Source: Acidobacteriota bacterium
GTDB taxonomy: Bacteria; Acidobacteriota; Vicinamibacteria; Vicinamibacterales; CAVVIG01
Reading direction: 5' to 3'
Assembly: GCA_018268955.1 (NCBI GenBank)
Contig: JAFDVO010000003.1
Span: 212 to 64,211 of the forward strand
Length of the DNA stretch: 64,000 nucleotides
Shown here: positions 9,816-19,611 of the stretch, piece by piece
Layout of the letters: every line of letters begins with the position of its first letter
How positions within the stretch are numbered: position 1 is the first letter of the stretch
Translations under genes and position numbers: made by a program
The notes under the pieces: model-generated
What the model was told of the DNA's origin: nothing
Seen by the model: only the letters and a program-made list of their open reading frames with translations
The model's database searches: none

Positions 9816-9863
9816 CCAATTCACCAATTCACCAATTCACCAATTCGCCAATTCACCAATTCC
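9816..9863 (+). repeat. Octanucleotide tandem repeat (CCAATTCA)x6
   Basis: Six uninterrupted copies of an 8-nt unit: four exact CCAATTCA, with the fourth copy ending in G and the sixth in C. The array begins 3 nt after the alkD-like stop and ends just before a TAAGAT -10-like hexamer (9866–9871) in front of the TPP riboswitch. The tract is AT-rich against a GC-rich background. Arrays of this kind can change copy number by slippage. Confidence 0.9.
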
Positions 9864-9871
9864 GCTAAGAT

Positions 9872-11668
<1,797 letters not shown>

Positions 11669-11678
11669 CGCGCAGTCG

Positions 11679-12215
11679 TCAGGGGGTCGTGAGCGGGACG
11701 ATCTGAATCACGGTCGGGAAGCGCGAAGGCTGCGCGTTCGGCCGTGGATTCGGATAGCCCTCGGACACCTGCGAGCGGAACTCCTTGACCGTCACGCTCG
11801 GCGGAAACGCCATCGTCTCCTCACGGAACCGCCCGAGGTCGAACTGATGCGTGGCCGGCGCATCGAACACCAGGTCGCCGCGCTGCTTGAGGGTCGTACG
11901 GTAAAACGTGACCACGTCGACGAACGACGCGGTGGTGCCGAACAGGAAGTAGCGTTGCCCTCGGCCAGCGTCGTATGACGCGAGGAACTGCGCGCCGGGG
12001 TAGAGCGCGACCCCGAGCTGCGACTCGCCGGGCACCGCGCTCGACGGAGCGGTTGGGGCGGGCGCTGCGGGAGCCGACGACGGCGGTTGCGATGGCGGCG
12101 GGGCTGGCGCGGGGGCGGGCGGCCTGGCCGGCTCCTGTGTGCCGGTGCGCGGAAACGGCTGGGGCGCCGGCGGCTGCTGGGCCAGTGTCGCCAGCAGCAG
12201 GGTCATCGCGATCAT
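11679..12215 (-). CDS. Predicted exported proline-rich protein of unknown function
   Basis: 178 residues. A short hydrophobic N terminus (MIAMTLLLATLA) is followed by a Pro/Ala-rich linker (about 13–65) and a compact C-terminal domain with GVALYPGAQFLASYDAGRGQ, RYFLFGTTASFVDVVTFYR and FREETMAFPPSV. I do not recognise the domain by name. A TATAAT hexamer on the coding strand ends 7 nt before the ATG, so the transcript may be leaderless. It is convergent with thiC and divergent from htpX. Confidence 0.75.
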   Translation of the reverse strand: MIAMTLLLATLAQQPPAPQPFPRTGTQEPARPPAPAPAPPPSQPPSSAPAAPAPTAPSSAVPGESQLGVALYPGAQFLASYDAGRGQRYFLFGTTASFVDVVTFYRTTLKQRGDLVFDAPATHQFDLGRFREETMAFPPSVTVKEFRSQVSEGYPNPRPNAQPSRFPTVIQIVPLTTP

Positions 12216-12222
12216 GTGAGGG

Positions 12223-12228
12223 ATTATA
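12223..12228 (-). promoter_or_regulatory. -10 element placed for a leaderless transcript
   Basis: TATAAT on the minus strand lies 7 nt before the ATG of the 178-residue exported protein. A start point 6–8 nt beyond the -10 would coincide with the first base of the start codon. No Shine–Dalgarno lies between them, and no good -35 is visible. Confidence 0.5.
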
Positions 12229-12274
12229 GCGTCGGAACCGGGCCGAACCTCGACGCGTCATACTCGATAGCACT

Positions 12275-13105
12275 ATGCCGAATGCCATGAAGACTGCGCT
12301 GCTGCTCGGCGCGATGAGCGCGTTGTTCCTGCTGGTGGGCCAGGCGCTGGGTGGCGCCCAGGGGCTCGTCGTGGGCTTCCTGTTCGCGGCGCTGACGAAC
12401 TTCGTCTCCTACTGGTTCTCGGACAAGATCGTGCTGTCGATGTATCGCGCGCAGCAGGTCGGGCCTGACTCGCGGCTGTATCAGCTGGTCGAGCGGCTCG
12501 CGACGCGGGCGCAGTTGCCGATGCCGAAGGTGTACGTCATCCCCGAGATGTCACCGAATGCGTTCGCGACCGGCCGGAACCCCTCGCATGCCGCGGTCGC
12601 CGCCACTGAAGGTATCCTTCGCATTCTCAGCGAGGACGAACTCGAAGGGGTCATTGCGCACGAACTCGCCCACGTGAAGCACCGCGACATCCTCACGAGT
12701 TCCGTTGCCGCGACGCTGGCGGCAGCCATCATGATGCTGGCGCGCTTCGCCATGTTCTTCGGCGGCGGGCGCAGTGACGATCGGGAAGGTTCCAACCCGA
12801 TCGCCGGGCTCGCGGTGATGATCCTGGCGCCCATTGCGGCCATGCTGATCCAGGCAGCCATTTCCCGTTCGCGCGAGTTCGACGCAGACGCGGGCGGCGC
12901 CGCGATCGCTGGATCGCCGATGGGCCTCGTGAGCGCGCTGCGCAAAATCGAAGGCGCCTCGCGCGCCGTTCCGCTCGATGCCAGCCCCGCGACGGCGCAC
13001 ATGTTCATCATCAAGCCCTTCTCGATGGGCGGGATGTTCTCCCTCTTCAGCACGCACCCGCCGACCGACGCCCGCATCGAGGCCCTGCTCCAGGCACGCG
13101 GCTGA
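12275..13105 (+). CDS. htpX: M48-family zinc metalloprotease HtpX
   Basis: A 276-residue inner-membrane protease that degrades misfolded membrane proteins. Two N-terminal helices (about 5–25 and 29–50) precede the zinc motif HELAH (about residues 129–133, in EGVIAHELAHVKHRD). Two more hydrophobic segments follow (about 145–168 and 178–198), then the third zinc-ligand region SREFDADAGGAAI. The PMPKVYVIPEMSPNAFATGRNP segment is typical. The start may be ATG 12275 or the in-frame ATG 12287, which better fits family N termini (MKTALLLGA). Confidence 0.95.
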   Translation: MPNAMKTALLLGAMSALFLLVGQALGGAQGLVVGFLFAALTNFVSYWFSDKIVLSMYRAQQVGPDSRLYQLVERLATRAQLPMPKVYVIPEMSPNAFATGRNPSHAAVAATEGILRILSEDELEGVIAHELAHVKHRDILTSSVAATLAAAIMMLARFAMFFGGGRSDDREGSNPIAGLAVMILAPIAAMLIQAAISRSREFDADAGGAAIAGSPMGLVSALRKIEGASRAVPLDASPATAHMFIIKPFSMGGMFSLFSTHPPTDARIEALLQARG

Positions 13106-13249
13106 GCCGCCTGTCGCGCGTGTGGCCGGACCCGACGGTACGGCCCGCAGGGCGTCGTAATTCGCAACCCTCGGACCTGCTGCTGAATCATTCCGTCGAG
13201 GGCGCGCACGCTGGCCCCTGTCTTGCTCCGCTCCTCTGCGGAGGCAGCC

Positions 13250-15559
13250 GTGCACGTGGACGATCTCGACATCTCACCAAGCAAGATCGCGGAAACCGCG
13301 CAGCGAATCGTGGACCGCGCCATCGAGGAGGCGCGCCGGCGCGAGCACGCGCTGCTGACAAACGAACATGTCTTCCTCGCCTTCGCTCAGGTGGAATGGG
13401 ACACCTTCGCCGAGGTGATGCGCGACGTGGAAGTCAACCCGCACACCGTGCTGCAGGCGGTCGAGGAACACCTCCATATGATGCCGTCGTTCGCCGGACG
13501 CGATCTCCGCGTCACGCCGGCGACGAAGCTGGTCTTCAAGCTCGCGCTGCACCATGCCAGCCGGAGCAACCGCCAGTCGATCGAGGCGGTCGACCTGTTC
13601 TCGGCGCTCTTCGAGGAAACGCAGGGCCTGCCGGTCACGGTGCTGCGGCGCCACGGCGTCGAGCCCGACGTGCTCGTGTCTCGCCTGAACACGCGCGTCC
13701 GCGAGATCGAGATGCGCGAGGAGCGGCTCAAGAAGCGCTTCGAACTCCCGCCCTTCCTGAAGCACTTCGCCACGAACCTGAACCTGCTGGCGCGCCAGGA
13801 CAAGGTGCCTCCGGTGTTCGGTCGCGATCACGAGATCGAGCAGGTGATGGAGATCCTCTGTCACCGTGAACGCGCGAACTCCGTGATGCTGCTCGGCGAG
13901 CCGGGCGTCGGCAAGACCGCGATCGTCGAGGGGCTCGCACGGCGCATCGAGTTCCAGCCGGAGACCGTGCCCGTTCGCCTGCGCGACATCCAGCTGGTGA
14001 ACCTGCAGATGAACACGATGGTTGCCGGCACGATGCTGCGGGGCATGTTCGAGGACCGCATCCAGAACGTCATTCGCGAACTGAAGGAGCGTCCGAACCT
14101 CGTGCTCTTCGTCGACGAAGCGCACACGATGGTCGGGGCCGGTTCCGCACTGGGCGCCCCGTCGGACGCCGCCAACGTGTTCAAGTCGGTGCTCGCGCGC
14201 GGCGAGATCCGGATGATCGCGGCGACCACGCTCAGTGAGTACAAGGAGTACATCCAGGAAGACGAGGCGCTGGCGCGCCGGTTCCGCTGCGTGAACGTCC
14301 CTGAGCCGTCCATCGACGAGGCGCGGCGGATCCTCTACAACCTGCGGCCGCGGCTCGAGCGCAACTACTCGGTCAGGCTGCTGGACGAGGCGATCGAGAC
14401 AGCGCTCGAGATGTCGCCGCGCTACATGCGCCACCTGCACCTGCCAGACAAGGTGATCGGGTGGCTCGACACCGCCTCGGTCCGGGCAGAGATCGACAAG
14501 CGCTGGGAGGTGAAGCGCGAGGACGTTGTCGCGGTCATCTCGCACGCCGCACAGATTCCGGAAGACATGGTCTTCCGCGACGTGACTGACCGGTTCAAGG
14601 ACATCGAGGCACGCTTGCAGACCCGCGTGGTCGGGCAGGGCAACGCGGTCAGCGCCGTGGCGCGGCGGCTCGTGCTGAACAAGGGGCCGCTCAAGGACGG
14701 GTTCGACAGGCCGGATGGCGTGCTCCTGTTCCTCGGTCCCACTGGCGTCGGCAAGACCGAACTGGCCAAGGCTGTGGCCGAGTTCCTGTTCGGCGACGAG
14801 AAGAAGATGATTCGCGTCGACATGTCCGAGTACCAGGACGGCGCCGTGTCGGTCGACAAGCTCATCGGCATGCCGCGCGGCATCGTCGGCAGCGAGCGCG
14901 GGGGCATCCTGACGAACCAGCTGAAGGACAACCCGTACTCGGTGGTCCTGCTGGACGAAGTGGAGAAGGCGAGCCCGAACATCCTCAACCTGTTCCTCCA
15001 GGCGTTCGACGAAGGGTGGCTCACCGACGGGCGCGGCAAACGTGTCTACCTGAGCGATGCGGTCGTCATCATGACGTCGAACATCGGCTCGGAGAACTTC
15101 AGAAAGCTAACCAGTCCGATGGGCTTCCTGTCGCGCAGCGTGGGGGTGGACCAGGTGCAGGGCGAAGTGATGCGCGAGCTCGAGCGGCGCTTTCCGCCCG
15201 AGTTCCGCAACCGCATCGACGAGGTCGTGCTCTTCGCCCCGCTTACGCACGACGAAGTCCGGGAAATTGCCCGTCACTACATCGCGCAGGTGGACGCCAC
15301 CCTGATGCGGTGCGGCAAGTCGATGACGGTCACCGACGAGGTGCTCGAGCACATCGTGGCGAAAGGCTACAGTCTCGCGTATGGCGCACGCTTCCTGAAG
15401 CGGTTGATCGACGAGAAGCTGAAGCTCCCCATGAGCGAACGGTGGCACCAGGGCTCGCACTTCGAAGTCACCGTCAGGGACGGCGACATCCTCGTGCAAC
15501 CTGCACCAGGCCGCGTGCTCGTGCCGGACCAGGCGCTCGCCTTCGGCGACGTCGCCTGA
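13250..15559 (+). CDS. clpA: ClpA-like HSP100 unfoldase (two AAA+ domains)
   Basis: About 769 residues. An N-terminal Clp-repeat domain (about 1–145, ALLTNEHVFLAF) is followed by D1 with Walker A GEPGVGKT and VLFVDEAHT, and D2 with GPTGVGKT and VVLLDEVEKAS. There is no ClpB-type middle coiled coil, and SPMGFLSRS in D2 lies where the ClpP-docking [LI]G[FL] loop occurs, so this is a ClpA/ClpC-type partner of ClpP. The GTG at 13250 has GGAGG 5 nt upstream and is preferred over a TTG at 13223. Both pore-loop tyrosines are replaced: D1 KYRG is MLRG (L263) and D2 GYVG is GIVG (I545). No clpS or clpP is adjacent. Confidence 0.9.
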   Translation: MHVDDLDISPSKIAETAQRIVDRAIEEARRREHALLTNEHVFLAFAQVEWDTFAEVMRDVEVNPHTVLQAVEEHLHMMPSFAGRDLRVTPATKLVFKLALHHASRSNRQSIEAVDLFSALFEETQGLPVTVLRRHGVEPDVLVSRLNTRVREIEMREERLKKRFELPPFLKHFATNLNLLARQDKVPPVFGRDHEIEQVMEILCHRERANSVMLLGEPGVGKTAIVEGLARRIEFQPETVPVRLRDIQLVNLQMNTMVAGTMLRGMFEDRIQNVIRELKERPNLVLFVDEAHTMVGAGSALGAPSDAANVFKSVLARGEIRMIAATTLSEYKEYIQEDEALARRFRCVNVPEPSIDEARRILYNLRPRLERNYSVRLLDEAIETALEMSPRYMRHLHLPDKVIGWLDTASVRAEIDKRWEVKREDVVAVISHAAQIPEDMVFRDVTDRFKDIEARLQTRVVGQGNAVSAVARRLVLNKGPLKDGFDRPDGVLLFLGPTGVGKTELAKAVAEFLFGDEKKMIRVDMSEYQDGAVSVDKLIGMPRGIVGSERGGILTNQLKDNPYSVVLLDEVEKASPNILNLFLQAFDEGWLTDGRGKRVYLSDAVVIMTSNIGSENFRKLTSPMGFLSRSVGVDQVQGEVMRELERRFPPEFRNRIDEVVLFAPLTHDEVREIARHYIAQVDATLMRCGKSMTVTDEVLEHIVAKGYSLAYGARFLKRLIDEKLKLPMSERWHQGSHFEVTVRDGDILVQPAPGRVLVPDQALAFGDVA

Positions 15560-15562
15560 CGC

Positions 15563-16597
15563 TCAGGGGTCCCATCGGAACCCGACCTGCTCCGGCGCTG
15601 CCGCTGCCGTCGACTCGGCGGCAGCGTCGGGTGCGCGGTCCCGCCGACGTCGCGCGACGCCGTACCGGGCCTGGAGCGTCCCCACCATCGCCTTGATCTC
15701 ACGGACGTAGGCATCCGGCGGGTACTTGCGCCCGTAGAGGCGCTCGAGCCCGGGCCGCATCGCCGGGAACTCGCGCTCGACGAATTCCATGAAGTGCGCG
15801 CGTGTACCGTCCTGCAAGTACATGACATTGCAGCCGACGAACTGCGCGCCGTGGTCGGCGATCGCCTTGACGGTGCGCTCGATCTTCGCGCGCGATGAGG
15901 AAAACCCGGGGACGATCGGAGCCATGAGCACGCCGACGTTCAGCCCCGCACCGGCCAGTTCACGGACCGCGCGCAGTCGTTGTATCGGGTGCGCGGTCCC
16001 CGGTTCAAGCGTTCGCCACGCGTCGTCGTCAACCGTTGGGACGCTCATGTAGATCGTGCAGTCCGCCACGCGCGTGAGGTCCGCCAGCACGTCCCGGTCG
16101 CGAACGATCATCGGCCCTTTCGTGACAAGGCCCGTTGGGTTGCGAGCCTCCGCAAGTGCCTCGAGTGTTCGCCTTGTGAGCCTGTAGTGTCCCTCGATCG
16201 GCTGATACGGGTCTGTCGCCGTTCCAACGGCGACCTGGTCGCGCCGCCAGGAGGGCCGATTCAGCTCGCGCCGCAGCACGTCGACGAAGTTCCGCTTCAC
16301 GAGGATGACACTGGCGAATTCGTCGCTGGCGTTCAGCTCGAACTGGGTGTGGTAGCGGCGGGCATAGCAGTAATGGCAGGCGTGCGTGCACCCACGGTAT
16401 GGGTTCAGCGTCCAGTCGAACGGCATGCCCTTCACGCGGTTCAGTGCCGAGCGACAGTCGACCTCCTGGTACGTCGCGTCGTCTGCTCGGCGCTGGGCTT
16501 CAGTGAGGGCGGCCACCCCGCCATCGCGGACCATGTCTGCCACCCCTCGTGTCGACGGGCGTGACGCAGGGCGGTGAAAGAGGAGTGGTTCTGTCAT
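15563..16597 (-). CDS. Radical SAM protein of the Rv2578c/PA0069 family
   Basis: A 344-residue radical SAM protein. The cluster cysteines C70, C74 and C77 form CTHACHYC, preceded by the family signature MPFDWTLNPYRG. Later blocks include GTATDPYQPIEG, VTKGPMIVRDRDVL, and SVPTVDDDAWRTLEPGT. The fold resembles spore photoproduct lyase-like proteins, but the reaction of this family is not known. Its stop lies 3 nt from the clpA stop (convergent), and its start is 76 nt from the divergent membrane-protein gene. The C-terminal 35 residues are Ala/Arg-rich and probably disordered. Confidence 0.88.
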   Translation of the reverse strand: MTEPLLFHRPASRPSTRGVADMVRDGGVAALTEAQRRADDATYQEVDCRSALNRVKGMPFDWTLNPYRGCTHACHYCYARRYHTQFELNASDEFASVILVKRNFVDVLRRELNRPSWRRDQVAVGTATDPYQPIEGHYRLTRRTLEALAEARNPTGLVTKGPMIVRDRDVLADLTRVADCTIYMSVPTVDDDAWRTLEPGTAHPIQRLRAVRELAGAGLNVGVLMAPIVPGFSSSRAKIERTVKAIADHGAQFVGCNVMYLQDGTRAHFMEFVEREFPAMRPGLERLYGRKYPPDAYVREIKAMVGTLQARYGVARRRRDRAPDAAAESTAAAAPEQVGFRWDP

Positions 16598-16673
16598 TCT
16601 TCGCCGTTTGTTCGCCGATCATGTCGCGGTGCAGGGTGGCCGTCAAGCGCGGCCATTGTGCGATGCTGACGAC

Positions 16674-18248
16674 GTGCGTCAGGTGCGGGGGACGGGTGCG
16701 CTCGTTGCGGGAGTACTGATTGTGCTGGCGTTCGTGCTCGCCGCCCGGAGTGCGGCTGATGCACCCGCCACATCCGACATCGCGGTCATCGAGAGCTACA
16801 CACGGCTTGCGACAAGCGGTGCACTCCAGGTCGGCGCGTACTCGCGCTTCCAGTGGCACCATCCAGGGCCGCTGCCCTTCTACCTGCTCGCTCCCTTCTA
16901 CATGCTCGGCGCGGGTCGCACGGCCGCGCTGAACGCCGGGGCCGCGGTGCTGTCGCTTGAGTCGATCGGTCTCGTCCTGTGGTCGCTGTGGCGCAGACGG
17001 CCGCCCCTGGCAGCGCTCACCGGGTTGTCGCTGGCGCTCTACGCGTGGCGCGGTGCGGAGGCGCTGACCAGCCCGTGGAATCCGCATATGCCGGTGCTTC
17101 CGCTCACGGCGCTGCTGGTCGCCTCGGCGGACGTGTTCGCGGGCGCCACGTTCATGTTGCCGGTCGTCGCACTGCTGGCCAGCGTCGTCGCGCAGGCGCA
17201 TGTGGCCCTTGTCCCGACGGCGCTCGCCGTCGCGCTGCCCACGGCGCTCGCCAGCATCGCGCGCGCCTTCGGCCGGGACGGTGGCCGAGCGGCGCGTTGT
17301 TCCCTGGCGCTCGCGTTCGCCGTGCTGTTGCTGGCCTGGGCGCTCCCCCTGGCTGAACAGGTCACGGCGGAGCCGCGCGGCAACATGACCGAACTCGCCA
17401 GGTTCTTCCTCGGGCGCCACGGCGCCGGGCAATCACTCCCCGCTGCCGTGTCCGCCTGGAGCGACATGCTGGTTGGCGTGCTGAGGCCGGATTTCTATGT
17501 GGCCCATGGCTGGCCGTTCGTGGAGAGCCCGGTGCGCTGGGCCGAGTGGATGTCGCTGCTGCTCGTCAGCGTCATCACGCTCGGAACCGCACGGGCCCTG
17601 CTGCAGCGCGACCGGTTCATGGCGTCGCTGGGGACCGTGCTGTTGCTGTCGTGCGCTGTTGCGCTCTGGTCTTCGACCCGGATCGAGGAGACGATCTTCG
17701 ATCACGACGTCTTCTGGATCATCGCTCCGGGGCTGCTGATGCTTGCCGTTGCCGTGGAGTGGCTGGCTCGTGCCGGTGCGACCCTCGCCAACTGGCGGTC
17801 GCTGTCCATCGCCGCACGGCCAGCGACGGTTCTCTGCGTGGTGCTGTTCACGGTCACGGTGGTGATCGCGTGGGCGCAGGTGAGGCGCGAGGTGCTGCGT
17901 TCGTACGAACCGCCAGTGGAGGCCATGACGGCGCGCTTGCTTGCTGACGACATCCTCGACTACATGCGACGCGCGCACGTCGATCGACCCTTGATACGGA
18001 TCGATCAGGACGCCTGGGGTGTTGTGGCTGGCGCCGTGCTCGACCTGCAGAAGCGCGGGCAGATGGTCGCCATCGAGGAGGACTGGGTGGTGATGTTCAC
18101 GCGCGCCTTTGCGCCGACCGGACACGAAGACGCGACCATCACTGTCGCGATGCCGCCGCTGCACCTCCGGCTGACGGCACAGCAGGAGCCGCTGATTTCG
18201 TCACACGAGCCGATCTACGCCCACGCCGTGCGCGTCAGCGCACCGTGA
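16674..18248 (+). CDS. Polytopic membrane protein, possible GT-C glycosyltransferase
   Basis: About 524 residues with some ten to twelve hydrophobic segments and a C-terminal soluble part (from about residue 425). A large first loop contains SDIAVIESYTRLATSG and the acidic and His-rich YSRFQWHHPGPLPFY, which resembles the first periplasmic loop of GT-C enzymes that use polyprenyl-phosphate sugars. No exact family is recognised. I favour GTG 16674 (VRQVRGTGA) because it places the first helix near the N terminus; an earlier in-frame TTG at 16608 adds a polar, unconserved stretch. Its 3' end overlaps the convergent GT-C gene by 14 nt. Confidence 0.7.
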   Translation: MRQVRGTGALVAGVLIVLAFVLAARSAADAPATSDIAVIESYTRLATSGALQVGAYSRFQWHHPGPLPFYLLAPFYMLGAGRTAALNAGAAVLSLESIGLVLWSLWRRRPPLAALTGLSLALYAWRGAEALTSPWNPHMPVLPLTALLVASADVFAGATFMLPVVALLASVVAQAHVALVPTALAVALPTALASIARAFGRDGGRAARCSLALAFAVLLLAWALPLAEQVTAEPRGNMTELARFFLGRHGAGQSLPAAVSAWSDMLVGVLRPDFYVAHGWPFVESPVRWAEWMSLLLVSVITLGTARALLQRDRFMASLGTVLLLSCAVALWSSTRIEETIFDHDVFWIIAPGLLMLAVAVEWLARAGATLANWRSLSIAARPATVLCVVLFTVTVVIAWAQVRREVLRSYEPPVEAMTARLLADDILDYMRRAHVDRPLIRIDQDAWGVVAGAVLDLQKRGQMVAIEEDWVVMFTRAFAPTGHEDATITVAMPPLHLRLTAQQEPLISSHEPIYAHAVRVSAP

Positions 18249-19611
18249 CGTCGTCTTCGCCGGGAGCGGGAAGGCTGGCCATGGCGATACACATCGCGGC
18301 CATGACGAAGTAGTAGTAGTTGCAGAACGCCTTCGACCCCATCACGAACATCGCGAACATCGTGAACGCCGTCGAGGCGGCGAAGCCTGCGGGCGTGTTC
18401 CTCGTCGTGAACAGGCTGAGCACCGCGGCGACCACGGCCGAGACGACAGCCCACAGGAACGTCCCTCGTCCGTAGCCGTTACGGTCGGCCCAGATGAGGA
18501 AACTCAGTGCGTCGGCGCGGAACGGCTCGAGGGTCTGCAGCCACACGACACTCCGCATGAACGAGTTCGTGTGCCAGAGCGCGAAGGGCAGCGTCACGGC
18601 CGCGCCGACGAGAGCCATGATGCCGATGCACCTGAGCGCCCGCCGCCGGTCGAGCAGCAGTGACCGCAGAACGGCAAGCCCGGTGAACGGCAGGTACTGC
18701 TTCGTCGCCAGCATCAGCCCGGTCGCCCAACTGGCCCGCAACGGGCCGCCGGCCAGCAGGCGCGCGGAGAGTGCGAGCGTGAAGATGGCAATGGGCTCGG
18801 TCCAGCCCTGCTCCAGCACGAAGAACCCGCGCGGGGTGGTGAGCAGCATGATCGCCGAAAGCTGCGCCACGAGATGGCGACGGCCGTAGCCGATGATGCC
18901 CGCTGCCCCGATCAGCCACGCCAGCTCCGCGTACCGGTAGTCGCCGAACAGCACGTGCCCAGGCAGGGCAAGCAGCAGCGTTGGCGGCGGATAGGGGAAA
19001 CCGAACCCGATGCGATCCCCGAAGACGACCGCCGGGTTGTAATACAGCTTCCAGTTCTCACCGTAGATGTTCGGGAAGGAGATGCGATAGGGGTCGTGGT
19101 GGTGCAGGAGCGCCTCGAGCGCCTCATGGTGCACAAAGATCACGTCGATGCCGGGAAACGGCGAGGCGCGAAACATCCACACGCCGAGGAGCGTCACGAC
19201 GGCGAGCGCAAGCGGGAACCAGATCCGCCTCGTGGCCTTCCAGCCGGCCATTCCCAGCGCCACCAGCGCACCGATTGCGATCACGCCAGCATAGAAAGGG
19301 ACCAGGCTCGTGTCGTCGACGATGGCTTCACCGGGCCGCGGGTTCCGCAGCAGCTGCACGACGTTCCAGCAGATCCCCGCGCCGAGCAGCGCAACGAGGA
19401 GCCAATAGCCTGAACGGTGGAGCGGGCCGCTGAGCCGGTGCCCCAGCGTGCCCAGCACGCACAGCCCGAAGGCGACTGCCACCCACCAGAGCGCGTCCTC
19501 GTTGTACGTGCCGCTCGAGATCTGGAGGGCATGTCCGAGTGCGGCCACGCTCATGGCGTAGCACGCGGTCGGCAGGTTCAGGAGCCGGAGGCGGTCGAGC
19601 AGATCAGTCAA
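18235..19611 (-). CDS. Polytopic membrane protein, GT87/DUF2029-like
   Basis: A 458-residue membrane protein with about eleven helices. An acidic loop after an early helix reads FPGIDVIFVHHEALEALLHHHDPY, and GFPYPPPTLLLALPGH precedes a helix; both resemble DUF2029/GT87 mannosyltransferases that use lipid-linked sugars. The family call is by pattern only. Its start overlaps the stop of the upstream membrane-protein gene by 8 nt, so it is the last gene of the accD–folC–lptD–SDR run. It probably adds sugars to a lipid or envelope glycan. Confidence 0.7.
   Translation of the reverse strand: MTDLLDRLRLLNLPTACYAMSVAALGHALQISSGTYNEDALWWVAVAFGLCVLGTLGHRLSGPLHRSGYWLLVALLGAGICWNVVQLLRNPRPGEAIVDDTSLVPFYAGVIAIGALVALGMAGWKATRRIWFPLALAVVTLLGVWMFRASPFPGIDVIFVHHEALEALLHHHDPYRISFPNIYGENWKLYYNPAVVFGDRIGFGFPYPPPTLLLALPGHVLFGDYRYAELAWLIGAAGIIGYGRRHLVAQLSAIMLLTTPRGFFVLEQGWTEPIAIFTLALSARLLAGGPLRASWATGLMLATKQYLPFTGLAVLRSLLLDRRRALRCIGIMALVGAAVTLPFALWHTNSFMRSVVWLQTLEPFRADALSFLIWADRNGYGRGTFLWAVVSAVVAAVLSLFTTRNTPAGFAASTAFTMFAMFVMGSKAFCNYYYFVMAAMCIAMASLPAPGEDDVTVR

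Noticed and set aside
8022-9827. 601-codon minus-strand open frame across the rlmI-like and alkD-like genes
   Set aside because: Antisense shadow spanning two real genes, Arg/His-rich, no motifs.
9816-9863. Possible CRISPR-like array
   Set aside because: Contiguous 8-nt units with no spacers and no cas genes; a simple tandem repeat.
13274-14545. 423-codon minus-strand open frame opposite clpA
   Set aside because: Shadow of the ClpA coding sequence, no independent evidence.
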